This document shows positions 40,401 through 50,331 of a stretch of DNA of 64,000 nucleotides, piece by piece (the stretch's first letter is position 1; every line of letters starts with the position of its first letter). The notes under the pieces are model-generated. The model worked only from the letters and a program-made list of their open reading frames with translations, did not search any database and was not told where the DNA came from. Position numbers and translations under genes: made by a program. This DNA is from Phaseolus vulgaris (taxonomy: Eukaryota > Streptophyta > Magnoliopsida > Fabales > Fabaceae): positions 23,126,878-23,190,877 of the forward strand of contig NC_023749.2 of the NCBI RefSeq assembly GCF_000499845.2, in the 5' to 3' direction.

Positions 40401-42937
40401 GCGTGGAGGCTGGAAAATTTTTGGGTTTTCTCTTGACTGAAAGAGGAATAGAAGCCAATCCGGACAAATGTGCCGCCATCTTGGCGATGAGAAGCCCGGC
40501 TACAGTAAAAGAGGTCCAGCAGCTGACAGGTCGGATGGCAGCACTATCCCGCTTCGTGTCAGCAAGCGGAGAAAAGGGGCATCCCTATTTCCAGTGTCTG
40601 CGGCGCAATAACAAGTTCGCTTGGACGAAAGAGTGCGAGGAAGCTTTCGTCAAGCTGAAGGAATATTTGGCGAGCCCGCCGGTTCTGTGCAAACCACTGG
40701 CGGGAATCCCTCTCAGATTGTATTTTGCTGTGACTGAGAGGGCGGTGAGTGCGGTGCTCGCCCAGGACCAAGATCAGGCTCAGAAGCCTATCTATTTTGT
40801 GAGCAAGGTGTTGCAGGGCCCAGAAATGAGATATCAAGCCCTGGAGAAGGCGGCGCTGGCTGTGGTGTTTTCGGCGAGGAGGTTGCGCCACTACTTCCAC
40901 AGCTTCACAATACTGGTGATGACTGACCTGCCCATCCAGAAGGTCTTGAAGAAGCCTGACGTTGCAGGAAGAATGGTGAAGTGGGCAGTGGAGTTGTCAG
41001 AGTTTGACATTAAATATGAGCCTCGAGGCCCGATCAAAGGGCAAATCTTTGCAGATTTTGTAGTCGAGCTCTCTTCAGAGGCGACGCGGGTTGAAGGAGA
41101 CGATTTCCGTTGGGTACTCTCGGTGGATGGATCGTCAAACCAGCAGGGTAGCGGTGCTGGAGTCATATTGGAAGGACCCAACGGCGTGCTGATCGAACAA
41201 TCGTTGAGATTCGCCTTCAAAGCCAGCAACAATCAAGCAGAGTATGAGGCGCTGATCGCCGGGATTCTGCTGGCTAAGGAAATGGGAGCCAGAGTGCTGA
41301 TGGCTAAGAGTGACTCGCTGCTAGTCACAGGGCAAGTAACAGGCGAGTTCCAGGCTAAAGATCCACAGATGGCGGCTTACTTGGCGTATGTGCAGGAATT
41401 GAAGAGTTCCTTTGCCTCTTTTGAAGTGGTACATGTGCCCCGAGAACAGAATGCCCGAGCTGACTTGCTTGCTAAGCTCGCCAGCTCAGGCAAGGGGGAT
41501 AGGCAGAGGACAGTGATTCAAGAAACTTTGAAGACGCCGAGGGCATTTGTAGCAGATCACCTGGTCCTTCAGATAAGCAGGTCGACGGAGAGAGCAGCGA
41601 GAAGCCATAAGTCTTTGACGCAAGAAACTCTTAGATCGCCGAGAATTAGAGCATGTCGAGGAGAGAAAGTGGACGTGATGCAGGTCTGTGCCACCCATGA
41701 GCCAGACACTTGGATAACACAGTACAAGCGGTGCCTGGCAGATGGTCTCCTCCCGCTAGATCCAACAGAAGCTAGGAAGGTAAAGAAAAATTCCAGCAAG
41801 TATACATTGATTGATGGCGATCTGTACAGGTTTGGATTCACTCACCCACTCCTGGAATGTATACACGGCGAGAAGTGCACGAGAATTATGGCAGAGCTCC
41901 ACGAAGGAATATGTGGAAGTCACGTCGGGGGTCGAGCTCTGGCCGCGAGGACTCTCCGTGCAGGCTACTATTGGCCATCCATGAGAGAAGATTGCAAGAA
42001 GTATGCCCAGTGCTGCAAACAATGCCAGCAGCACGCCGATTGGCACAAGGCACCTCCCGAGGAGTTGAAGTCGATCTATAGCCCTTGGCCGTTTCATACT
42101 TGGGGAATCGACATCCTGGGACCTTTTCCACTGGCGATCAGGCAGATGAAGTACTTGGTGGTGGCGATTGAGTATTTCACCAAATGGATTGAAGCAGAAC
42201 CAGTGGCCCAGATCACCGCGCACAAGATCGAAGGCTTTGTATGGAAGAACATTGTGTGCCGGTTTGGAGTGCCTAAGCGCCTGGTATCAGATAATGGGAC
42301 TCAGTTTGCGAGCCACCTGTTGAAGAAGCTTTGCGAAGGGGTCGGAATTCAGCAAGTGTTTGCATCCGTCGAGCACCCTCAAACTAATGGCCAGGTGGAA
42401 TCAGCTAATCGGGTGTTGCTGAGAGGTTTGAAGAGAAGGCTCGAGAAAGCCAAGGGAAGTTGGGCTGAGGAGGTGCCCCGTATAGTCTGGGCGTACCACA
42501 CCACCGAGCAGTCCGGAACCCATGAGACCCCGTTTAGCTTGGTCTATGGGTGTGACGCCATGATTCCGGTGGAGATCCAGGAAAGCTCGCCGAGATTCCA
42601 GAACTTCGTAGAGGAAGACTCGAATGAAGAGAGAAGGCTGAACCTGGATCTGCTGGATGAGGTCAGGGAGGAGGCAAGGCTGAAGGCTGAGGCGGTGAAG
42701 AGAAGGGTCGAGCGAAGGTACAACTCAAAGGTGATGCCAAGGCAGTTTAGAGAAGGCAATCTGGTGATGAGAAAGGCCCACCAGTACGAGATGGAGAATA
42801 AGCTATCACCCAAGTGGACTGGACCGTTCAGAATAACCGAGGCACTCGGGAACGGAGCCTATCGCTTGGAGACGTTGGAAGGGGGGGCGATCCCTCGTAC
42901 ATGGAACGCCACACACCTGAAGTTGTACTATAGCTAA
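37484..42937 (+). CDS. Element C gag-pol polyprotein (1817 residues, intact)
   Basis: ATG 37484 (MRKMRSNRSS) is the first ATG of the frame and is shared with B; a second ATG lies three codons on. Rough residues: gag domain 97-250; zinc-knuckle-like CEFHQCFGHNLDSC near 380; protease VDQGSSADV near 514; RT 780-1000 with YVDD near 932; RNase H 1077-1190; second, archaeal-type RNase H (SVDGSSNQQGSGAG) 1212-1340; integrase His/Cys finger 1471-1515; core D in GIDILGPF near 1541, D in SDNGTQF near 1602, E in NGQVESANR near 1637. There is no chromodomain; the end is NATHLKLYYS. Gag and pol form one frame with no stop or shift between them. It makes virus-like particles, reverse transcribes and integrates the element. 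No premature stop or missing catalytic residue is visible. Confidence 0.96.
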   Translation: MRKMRSNRSSPVAPVAAEGDAAMTMAQMAEMMRSLQATVEASRVEQARIHEDLVASRARNEELSKVAEELRRALQEQQVRSSAEEVAPSTPPRVFPMPFIQAITDTPIPTSVVPVKAVFTGVEDPEAHLTTFHTQMMLSGGSDAVYCKMFVSTLQGTAMEWFVSLPNGHITNFQQFSKIFVEQYIVNKAPPRVSYDLFDIRQYHGESLRDYLNRFGAQMVRSPAKDEEMLVYAFKKGVQPGPFCEALIRAHPATFAEVRRLAVAHIADESEVAEKRGSVAPVRPRAQTRIQPQRVLETAAAARKDQRTRYPYDRRNKGRSQARQPPARQQPARREYNRPPKHKFVMGLADLIAIPNISARLKAPEKVGDKVLGSKPDVWCEFHQCFGHNLDSCLSLGYQLDDLVKSGFLNDYLLDRRTGGASSSQPAGGEAQQHEMPIHGEIHTIAGGFSGGGCTASQRKKYARSVMSVDMFEDHSPEVDITFTKQDLRDVVPHDNDPIVISLITAGRKVHRVLVDQGSSADVMFWPTFTQLELPLDQLRPYGGCLYGFAGDQVEVRGYIELRTTFTDEAGSRTEKIKYLIVNAPSAYNILLGRPTLNRIGAIPSTRHMKVKLPSMEGVVITIKSDQKEAKKCYENSLKNKRSVSYVTTTPPPGVKPRPPIMEEAAGRDVEMVDAELGERNAALEEEEARNRPEEARELGIAKAVIARESRPKPVEQWLEKEIGGKVFKLGRSLEVDLQDQIAKVIERHLDAFAWSASDMPGIDPDFLCHHLAMDNMVRPVRQRRRKFNEERRQAIKDETQKLLAAGHIREVQYPEWLANVVLVKKSNGKWRMCVDFTDLNKACPKDSYPLPSIDALVDSAAGCKLLSFLDAFSGYNQIKMHPMDEEKTAFMTERSCYCYKVMPFGLKNAGATYQRLMDRVLAPMLGRNVQAYVDDMVVTSQEKSKHVADLEELFTTIAKFKLKLNPEKCIFGVEAGKFLGFLLTERGIEANPDKCAAILAMRSPATVKEVQQLTGRMAALSRFVSASGEKGHPYFQCLRRNNKFAWTKECEEAFVKLKEYLASPPVLCKPLAGIPLRLYFAVTERAVSAVLAQDQDQAQKPIYFVSKVLQGPEMRYQALEKAALAVVFSARRLRHYFHSFTILVMTDLPIQKVLKKPDVAGRMVKWAVELSEFDIKYEPRGPIKGQIFADFVVELSSEATRVEGDDFRWVLSVDGSSNQQGSGAGVILEGPNGVLIEQSLRFAFKASNNQAEYEALIAGILLAKEMGARVLMAKSDSLLVTGQVTGEFQAKDPQMAAYLAYVQELKSSFASFEVVHVPREQNARADLLAKLASSGKGDRQRTVIQETLKTPRAFVADHLVLQISRSTERAARSHKSLTQETLRSPRIRACRGEKVDVMQVCATHEPDTWITQYKRCLADGLLPLDPTEARKVKKNSSKYTLIDGDLYRFGFTHPLLECIHGEKCTRIMAELHEGICGSHVGGRALAARTLRAGYYWPSMREDCKKYAQCCKQCQQHADWHKAPPEELKSIYSPWPFHTWGIDILGPFPLAIRQMKYLVVAIEYFTKWIEAEPVAQITAHKIEGFVWKNIVCRFGVPKRLVSDNGTQFASHLLKKLCEGVGIQQVFASVEHPQTNGQVESANRVLLRGLKRRLEKAKGSWAEEVPRIVWAYHTTEQSGTHETPFSLVYGCDAMIPVEIQESSPRFQNFVEEDSNEERRLNLDLLDEVREEARLKAEAVKRRVERRYNSKVMPRQFREGNLVMRKAHQYEMENKLSPKWTGPFRITEALGNGAYRLETLEGGAIPRTWNATHLKLYYS

Positions 42938-43002
42938 GAGCTTTGTAAGTAAAGACAAACACAAATATTACATTGCAATGTCTCTGTTAAAACAGTTTCA
43001 AG

Positions 43003-43053
43003 GGGGCACTCTTTTTTCCCTAAGGAGGGTTTTTAATGAGGCCACCCAATAAA
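43003..43053 (+). terminator. Conserved hairpin and AATAAA after pol (element C)
   Basis: Same block as in A and B, with AATAAA at 43048-43053. Confidence 0.45.
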
Positions 43054-43185
43054 AGAAGAGTTTTCGAAGTATAAGGTGTTTTCAGATTGAATATGTGTTA
43101 TTTCCAAAAGTTTCGAAGAAAGACCTTGTCATTCGTACATGATTTAAGGCACGAAAAGATATGTCGCGTGTTTTCTAAAGTTTTA

Positions 43186-43737
43186 AAGTCCTCATCGTTT
43201 TTTGGCGATTAGAGGCACCAGCTAAGTTTTTAAAGTCCTCATCGTTTTTCGGCGATTAGAGGCACCAGTTAAGTTTTTAAGTCCTCATCGTTTATCGGCG
43301 ATCGGAGGCACCAGATCAAAGACCTCCTCGCCGTCGAGCGAGTGCAGGCGAGAAAGGTCCTCAGTGCATCCAGGGGGGAGGAGATGTACGCCCTGGGCAA
43401 GTTGAGGCACCGGATAAAGTCCTTATCGCCGTTGTGCGAACTAAGGCCCATCAAAGACCTCCTCGCCGTCGAGCGAGTGCAGGCATGAGAAAGAAAAGGT
43501 CCTCAGTGCATCCAGGGGGGAGGAGATGTACACCCTGGGCAAGTTGAGGCACCAGACAAAGTCCTTCTCGCTGTCGAGCGAGTTAAGGCCGTTTAAAGTC
43601 CTTCTCGCCGATGAGCGAGTTCAGGCTAGTAAAATTCCTTCTCGCCGATGAGCCAGTTCAGGCGAGTTAAAGGACCTTCTCGCTTGTGTGCGGGTATAGG
43701 CAAGATAAAATCCTTCTCGTCTTGAACGAGTTCAGGT
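43186..43737. repeat. Hairpin-rich tandem repeat array (element C)
   Basis: Three CCTCATCG units, then mixed units. CTCGCC-GTCGAGCGAGTGCA-GGCGAG hairpins alternate with two units carrying TCCAGGGGGGAGGAGATGTA (about 43357 and 43500). It ends with CTCGCC...GAGCGAG units. The 62-base units of A and B are replaced by a related shorter type. Confidence 0.82.
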
Positions 43738-44295
43738 ATGGCGAAGAGGGTGGAAGAAGCTTGAAAGGTGGCTAAGGTAGGTTCGAAGAGAACGCCTAGC
43801 CAGCCAGTCTCTAGCTCTGGGGTTCAGGGAGGTAAAGGAAGATCCCAAAGGGCATTTCTGCCTCAGATAAAGAAATGACTGCCAAAGCATGAGGCTGGAA
43901 AAAGCTGGTGTTACCAAGAGGTCTAGGTGATCGCGAAAAGTTCAAACACGGCGAGAAGGTTGAAAGACTTGTTTGATAAAGCGGGTCAAGTGGGACGTTG
44001 TTTGAACCAATGATTGAATCACAGTTCGTTGCTTGAAACTTTTCTTACGATCAGGTTAGTGCCTCAGGGGTACAAGTTGTTTAAAGCGATTATTGCTTAA
44101 GTTTGAATCGGCTCGAAGCAGTTACGCCAAAGGTCATGTTTGCAAAATCGCTAAGTTAAACGCAGCAGAGTTAAACATACAAAGAAAGTAAAGCGCTCAA
44201 AAGGAGTCAGAAGAAATGTCCAAGTTTCGCTATTGAAATAAGTAGCTGTTCAAAATACGTGTGCAAGGGTTTTTACAAGGTAAATACAAGTGAAT
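43738..44295. other. Conserved noncoding stretch, 3' side of antisense gene (element C)
   Basis: About 560 bases homologous to 4757-5360. No gene seen. Confidence 0.45.
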
Positions 44296-46931
44296 TCATA
44301 AAGAAGCAGATGGGGTAGAATTGGTTGAGCCTTCGGCGGGAACGACCTTCCCATCTACTACTTCGTTGTCTAACGACACCATGCTAAGGTCAAGATCGGG
44401 GAATAGGCATGCGAACTGTTCTCGAGCGGCATCAAACCCGGCAACCAGAATCTGAGCGGAGCTTAGCTTAAGTTCTTCAATTTGCTTTTGAAATCCTTCG
44501 ACCTGCTGCTTAAGCTCCTTGTTTTGCTGCTCCAGCTCTTCGACCTGTTTTCGGAGTTGTTTGTTGGTCTCTTGAGCTTGAAGAAGGTCGTCAGCCACCT
44601 TCTTGGATTCTGTTTGAGCTTGGGCCAACTCGGCAGCCATCTTCACCTTCTCTTTGTTTGCCTCGGAGAGATCAGCCATGGCGTCGTCTCTTGCTTTCTC
44701 TACTTGCCCAAGTAGCTTCTCGCGGTCGATCGACCTTTGCTCCAGCTTCTGTACCTTATCGGCATTGGCTTGAATTTGAGCCTCCAGGTCGCTCGCCTTG
44801 GTACGTAGAGGCACGATTCTGCTTTCAAGTTCGACTTTTTCTTGGGCAAGTTCATGGACTTTGCGGCGAAGGTCAATAGCTTCCTTGCGCGCAAGCCTAA
44901 GCTCGGTGTTTAGGGCATCCTCCACTCGAGAATGTTCCATTTCCGCGAGCGTTAGGCTGAATGACACCTTCTCCACCTCGACCTTCATTGTGCTGTTCTC
45001 GGTCTTGAGGTTGTAGATATCATCCTGTAGCCGCCTGGTGGAGCTCTCCACAGCTCTCGTTATGATTGATGGGATATCCTCTGCAATGGTTTTGAGTTTA
45101 GCAGTCAGAGGTTCCCACATCCTCGTGACCTCGAGGGAAAGATTTGCAGCTTGGAGAGGCGCCAGGGGGGCTTGTTGAGGGTTCTCGTCGCCGCCTTCCT
45201 TAACAATATTTTCGATGGTTGCTTCTTGGCGTGGCGACGCAATCGGGGACTCGGTGATTAGGATTGGAGAGGTGTGAGCGACCTCATCCCCGATTGGAAC
45301 GATTCCTGCAGCTGAGGTGTTGGAAGGAGGGCCCCCTCCTGCTGATATATGTGGTGTAGAGGCGCTCGGGGGGTCCTCTAAGAAGTTTGGCTCTTGGGCC
45401 CCAGTTGCAGGTGGCGCAGTGGCCAATGGAACTGCTTGGACTGGTGGTGAAGGGGCTTGTGGTGCTGGTGGTGAAGGAGGAGGAGCGGGTGTTGATGGTG
45501 GTGTTGAAGCTGGAAGAGGGGGCGGGGCAGGTGGAGAAGATGGTGCCACCCTCTTCCTTTTCGTGACAAGGCCATCCTCTGTGACCTCGTCGTCCTCTTC
45601 CTCATCCTCTTGGACAACTTGGGGGGCCTTCCGCTTTGGCCTCTTAAGGACCAGTTTCTTTCGTTGGGTGGGCGCCTTAGGCGGTGATCGCCCCTGGATG
45701 ATGGCCTTCTCGACCGCTGAGTTGGGAACCGTCTGGGAGCCGGTCGCCAACCCGTGGTTGCGGGCGAGCGCCTTTAAATCGGCGAGCATGTTCTTACCCA
45801 ACATGGTGTCTACATGAAATGAAAGTGCATAAGTTAGCTCAAAGGAGAAAGGGGTAAGTGTACAAGACAATAAGACAGCAAAAGCAGGCATATGCAGAAA
45901 AGATAAAACCAAAGTCTTGTGTGTATCGCACAAGACGCCCAGAAACAATATCAGAAGCAATGTCAAGACAAAGATGTAGCGTCCTAACCTATTTGAAATT
46001 CCAACTGGTCCTCAAAGAACTCGAAGGAAATCAGGGTGGGGGTCAAGAATGTTATGTGGGCATCTGCCACCCTCTTCCAGAAGAGACAAAGGTCTCTGTC
46101 CAAAGCTCCCATGCTATCAGGACTTCTGGGCCTCCTGAAGCAGCTCTTGGACTCTTTTTTCCCCTTGTCCACCCAGTACAAGGGGAAACCGTCGAGAAGG
46201 GAAGGGTCTTTGTCGTTTGCGCGAACCTGGATGAACTTCCCCTTCCAATCCTTGTACGACTGCTGGAAGATGGTGAAAATGGATCTCCCAGCAATGGCGT
46301 TCAGGCTGACCCACAGGCGATCTCCTGGGTGCTTGGCCTCAAACAGGAATAAAAACACGTCCACTGACGCGGGCAACCCCAGGTGGGCGCACGTTACCTC
46401 AAAGGCTCGGACAAACGCCCAGCTGTTGGGGTGAAGCTGGGCGGCAGCGATGTTGAGCTCGGTTAAGAGTTCCCTCTCAAATCGAGTGAGAGGGAACCTG
46501 AGTTTAACCTTCTTGAAGAGAGTGGTGTAGACGAAGCAGAAGGGCCCGTCGGCGCTCACTTTATCATCGGCGCACACTGGCAGAGTGGCTGGGCAAGGCA
46601 GCACCATCATTCTCTCATCGTGCTCCTTGTGGAATGATTGGTGGGCCTCGTCCCCATTGGTCAATCGCAGAACCGCTCCCGCGGTGTTCACCGACGACGT
46701 TTCCTTTAAGAGGGTTGAGTTAGCCCATGAGTATAACGTCTTGAAGTCTGGCAGTGGGGTGGGGGCTCCTCCAGCGTTTGGTGGAGTCGCCTGGGCCAGA
46801 GTGGTTTGAGAAGACGCGGGCCTCACAGCCTGCGAAGAGGGAGCACCACGAACTTGCGTAGAGTCGTGTGCTTGTGAAGGGGGGTTTCGCGCTGACGGAG
46901 GGGGGTTCGGGGTGATCTTCGTGCGAGTCAT
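44296..46931 (-). CDS. Element C antisense spliced accessory gene, intact (about 818 residues)
   Basis: Join 46931-45989 and 45809-44296 on the minus strand. ATG 46931 (MTRTKITPNPPPS) is the conserved start in A, B and C. Rough residues: 1-70 Pro/Ser-rich; 75-314 region resembling the plant 'putative gypsy type transposon' family (TRFERELLTELNIAAAQLHP, SVDVFLFLFEAKHPGDRLWV); 363-378 basic patch KKLVLKRPKRK, a possible nuclear signal; 381-395 acidic; 400-470 Pro-rich; 570-770 Leu/Glu/Lys coiled coil; tail AAREQFACLFPDLDLSMVSL. The gene converges on gag-pol and has its own upstream region before the 3' LTR. Antisense ORFs downstream of pol are known in Tat-lineage elements such as Grande and Retand; the role is unknown. 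No lesion is visible. Confidence 0.82.
45810..45988 (-). other. Intron in element C antisense gene (179 bp)
   Basis: Donor AAATAG|GTTAGGAC and acceptor TCATGTAG|ACACCATG. Joining makes GAC ACC ATG in frame. The length equals that in A despite many substitutions. Confidence 0.82.
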
Positions 46932-46939
46932 GGTAGCAA

Positions 46940-47172
46940 CTGCAAACGAAGGAGGAAGGAAAAATAATCAGGAGGGTTACAAAGGCTGACTCGATCATGA
47001 ATGGAAGGTGAAAGACGAACGAATGTGAGTTCGTTGCGACGATCGACAAAGCCCTAAGTCACGCAGAAGGAGAAATGGAAAAACAGCCCACAGCGTATGC
47101 ACCAGACAGTTACAGGATGATGCAAATCGGTGAAAATGCAAGAAAACCCAGCAGATGAAGGAAAGTAGTTAC
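46940..47172 (-). other. Probable 5' UTR intron of element C antisense gene (233 bp)
   Basis: Donor CGAAAG|GTAACTAC and acceptor CGTTTGCAG, eight bases before the ATG. The inverted repeat here reads AACGAAT-GTGA-GTTCGTT; in RNA the changed pair becomes U-G, so pairing is kept. Confidence 0.58.
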
Positions 47173-47515
47173 CTTTCGATGATCGGGAGAATGTTAAAGG
47201 GAGGTGGTGATCTAGAGCGTCGAGGAGCGTCGAGAGCTTTCGCAGAAAGAAATGAGAGCGTATGCAAGTGTGAAGAAAGTGATGGAACAGTAGGAGCGTA
47301 AGGGGTTTAAGGGTCTTCGAACGGTTTTGGGAAGCGCTAACGGCAGATGAAGATGGCCGTTGATGAGAGCCACGTGTCAAACGATGCGCGAAGAGTTTGG
47401 TGGAGCGTCAGAGCAGCAGAAAGTACTATCGCTTGGAATTCTGCGCCCATGCCACGTAGACCGGCGTTAACGAAGGCTTTTTCAGTCTTTTCGCTAGACA
47501 AGTCTTCGCTTAAGA
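47173..47515 (-). promoter_or_regulatory. Probable promoter and 5' UTR region of the antisense gene (element C)
   Basis: Homologous to 8262-8606. Holds minus-strand CCCTTAAACCCC and TTCCATCACTTT, kept in all three copies. Function inferred from position. Confidence 0.4.
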
Positions 47516-47527
47516 CTGGGGGGCTTG

Positions 47528-48319
47528 TGTACCGCCCTGGTGGTCGGATGCGATGACGTGGCATCCTGTTACAGTGTAGGCGTGTTGACAAGGCGCCAGG
47601 TTGACAGTTGGGAAGGAAGTCGGGAGGCACGTGTAGTCGCCGATAGTTAAGTTGGCGTGTTCCGATCTCCAGCTTACCAGAATAGGCGATCGCCAGGTTA
47701 AGGACGAAGTCGCCAGACGCAGACTCAGACGACCAGGCAGTCGGAGATCGCCAGAGCAAGCACATCACCGAAGTTAAAGGAGAAGCAGATTATGAAGGCG
47801 GCCGGCGAGACCACAGGGAAGGTGTATGAAGGCCCTACCTCGCCAGTTTCAGTAGAGATCGCACTCCTGAGTTAGCTATGCACTGGGCAGCACCATGCAT
47901 AGGTAACTTAGCCAAAATGAGAGTAAAAGTAGCGCCAAGTCAGGGAGCCTCCAGATGATGGCACGTGTACAGTTGGATACGAGCCACGTGTCCAAGTCTG
48001 TAACTGTCAGGAGAGAGAAAACCACCAGGTATATAAGAGTTCCTAACAGATTTTCTAAGGTACGCACGTTCAGTTCATACACTTTACGCTTGCGAGTGAC
48101 AGAGCTGTTTGTGAGAGAGATTTGCACGGTTCCAGTTCTTAGTATTTGGTGATACCGTCACTGACTTGAGCGTCGGAGTGCGATCGGCCGCAGCGGCGCC
48201 GTATCGTTTCTTTGCAGGTTCTTGAGATAGATCCAGAGGAGGAACGGAGGTGAGAAGCGGCGCGCACGTCGATCCTTTGACGAGGCATTCTCCAGCGCTC
48301 CGGTCAACAGGCAGGATCA
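47528..48319 (+). repeat. Element C 3' LTR (792 bp)
   Basis: Preceded by AAGACTGGGGGG. About two differences from the 5' LTR (near 47699 and 47767). TATATAAG at 48030-48037. Confidence 0.96.
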
Positions 48320-48490
48320 ATAGTTTTTGGTGTTTCTTGCTGGCTGACTTGAGCGTCGGAGTGCAAACGGCCGCTAGGGCGCCCTTTTGGCCTTCTTTGC
48401 AGGAATCCACAGGTAACCAGTGGGAAGGAGTCCCTAGCTGACGGTTGAGGTTGCGCACGAAGACGTCCCAGGTCAACCGGACGGAACATT

Positions 48491-48508
48491 TGGCGCCGAC
48501 CGTGGGGC
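48491..48508 (+). promoter_or_regulatory. Primer binding site of element D
   Basis: TGGCGCCGACCGTGGGGC two bases after the D LTR end. Confidence 0.75.
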
Positions 48509-48585
48509 TGATATAAAACATTGGTCCCATCGCAAGTTTGAAAGGATCTATCAGGTCACGATAACGATTGAGAAAACAGTGAAGA

Positions 48586-50331
48586 ATGGCCACCACTAGA
48601 CGAGGTACCGCACGCGCTGCGGGAGAAGAAATGTCCATGCAGCAGGTCCTGGAGATAATGAGGGGGCTGCAGGATGATATGGCGGAGTCGAAGATAGAAC
48701 AAGAACGCATGCAGGCGGATCTCGACGCCTCGCATGTGAGGAACGATGAGCTCCATCGCGTTAATGAGGAGTTGCGCCGGGGTCTGAGGAATAACCAGGG
48801 GCAACGCGAGAACGAAGAGATGGAGCATCTCACCCCACCAAGAGAGTTTTCCACTCCCTTCTCGCAGGAAATCCTAGATGCGCCGATCCCCAACACCTTC
48901 GTAGGGCCCAAGGCGATTTTCACTGGGATGGAGGACCCCGAGGCGTACCTCACGGCGTTCCACACACAAATGGTGTTAGTAGGCAGCTCTGACGCCGCAA
49001 GATGCAAGCTCTTCATGAGCACTTTGACAGGAATGGCCATGGATTGGTTTATCAGCCTTCCTAGCGGCCATATCACCTCTTTTCAGCAGCTGCCCCAGTT
49101 GTTCAGAGAGCAATACCTGGCGAACAGGGCCCCGCCGCCGGTATCCTACGATCTGTTTGATGTGAAGCAATACCAAGGGGAGAGTTTGAAGGAGTATATC
49201 AACCGTTTCGGGTCCCAAGTGGTGAAAGTGGGCACGTCGGAGGAGCCCATGATTGTGTATGCCTTCAGGAAAGGCGTGTGTCCCAGCCCTTTTTGCGAAT
49301 CTATTATTCGCAATCATCCAAGGACTTTAGATGAAATACGGCGTCGGGCGGTGGAACATTTCGCCTCTGAAGAAGAGGTGTGTGAGAAGCGCACCAGCGT
49401 CGTACCTTCGCGCCCGAGAGTGCAAACGCGGGTTTAACTTGTCAGGGTCAACGAGACCACGACGGGGAGAAAGAAGCCAGAGGGGAGACGCCCCTATGAG
49501 ACTAGAAAACCCCAGCCCCGGGGTCCAGCAAGAGGGGATCGCCCAGTCAGAGAGAGGGCAAGGCCGGCGAGGTACAACTTTGTGGTGGAGTTGAAGGACC
49601 TGATCGCCGTGCCTAATATAGCTGAGAGGTTGAGGCGACCGGCGAAAACTGACAAGGTGTTAGGGCCACGGAAAGACTCCTGGTGCGAGTTCCACGAGGC
49701 TTTCGGTCATCACATTGACAACTACCTCTCGTTGGGTTACCAGCTTGATGAGCTGGTGAGAAGCGGGTTTCTGAAGGATTACGTCGCAGAACCCGCCGCC
49801 CTGCCGGCGCCAACAGAGGAGCAAGCGCACGAGATGCCCGTTCTCGGCGAGGTTCACACCATTGCTGGAGGTTTTTCCGACGAAGGACCCACCGCCTCCC
49901 AGCGAAAGAAATACGCGAGGGGGGTTAACTTGATCGAAGAAAGGATCTCGGGTAAGCCGTGGGAATCGGACCTCGTGTTCACGAGAGGGGATCTTCGAGA
50001 CGTGGTGCCGCATGACAATGACCCCGTGGTCATCTCAGTTGTCACGACCGGAAGAAAGGTGCACAGGGTTCTTGTCGACAAGGGAAGTTCAGCAGACGTC
50101 ATGTTCTGGTCGACATTCAACAAGTTATGTTTATCTCTCGACCTTTTGAGGCCCTACACAGGGTGCCTATATGGGTTTGCTGACAACCAGGTGGAAGTCC
50201 GAGGCTACCTGGAGTTGAGGACTACGTTCACGGATGGAGAGGCCTCGCGTACCGAAAGCATCCGGTACTTGGTCGTGAACGCCCACTCCGCCTACAACAT
50301 TTTGTTGGGCAGACCGGTGTTGAATAGGCTG
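48586..50331 (+). pseudogene. Element D gag-protease fragment, one stop codon, truncated
   Basis: ATG 48586 (MATTRRGTARAAG). It has a coiled N-terminus, then a gag domain aligned with C (FTGMEDPEAYLTAFHTQM). A TAA at 49435-49437 breaks an otherwise single frame in the basic linker; this is a substitution, not a frameshift. The zinc-knuckle-like region reads CEFHEAFGHHIDNY, losing the last Cys of C. Protease VDKGSSADV (DQG in C) and LLGRPVLNR follow, and then homology stops at about 50331 and a 26-base repeat begins. RT and integrase are absent. Confidence 0.85.

Larger units (their letters stand above)
36326..48319 (+). mobile_element. Element C: complete, apparently intact Tat-lineage retrotransposon (11,994 bp)
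   Basis: Identical-length LTRs (36326-37117 and 47528-48319, 792 bp, about two differences by eye), flanked by ATAGT at 36321-36325 and 48320-48324. The gag-pol frame is open for 1817 residues and the antisense gene is open through both coding exons. All catalytic motifs are present. This is the youngest Tat copy and the best candidate for an active element in the window. Confidence 0.97.
35304..48488 (+). repeat. Element D 5' LTR (1186 bp), split by element C
   Basis: Parts 35304-36325 and 48325-48488 join at ATAGT. Solo LTR K shows the uninterrupted form across this point. Starts TGTACTGTCCCG and ends CCGGACGGAACA. GGCGTCGCC-type motifs recur at about 35365-35525. TATA box TATAAAT at 36029-36035. 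Confidence 0.88.
35304..50331 (+). mobile_element. Element D: second Tat family, 5' part only, interrupted by C
   Basis: 5' LTR 35304-36325 continued at 48325-48488, primer site 48491-48508, gag-protease frame 48586-50331, then truncated. It is inserted in E gag (left flank ATTAT at 35299-35303). Its gag and protease align with A, B and C but are clearly another family. The missing 3' part fits a large deletion ending at the G leader. Confidence 0.88.

Noticed and set aside
45810..45988. Reading the antisense frames as two independent genes
   Set aside because: The upstream extension of the second frame is intron sequence that differs between copies; GT-AG splicing joins them in frame in all three elements.
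48084..49076. 330-residue minus-strand frame
   Set aside because: It crosses the C LTR, its target duplication and the D leader and gag on the wrong strand, so it arose by juxtaposition.
49434..49594. Frameshift in D gag
   Set aside because: The segments before and after the TAA at 49435 are in the same frame; it is a single stop codon.
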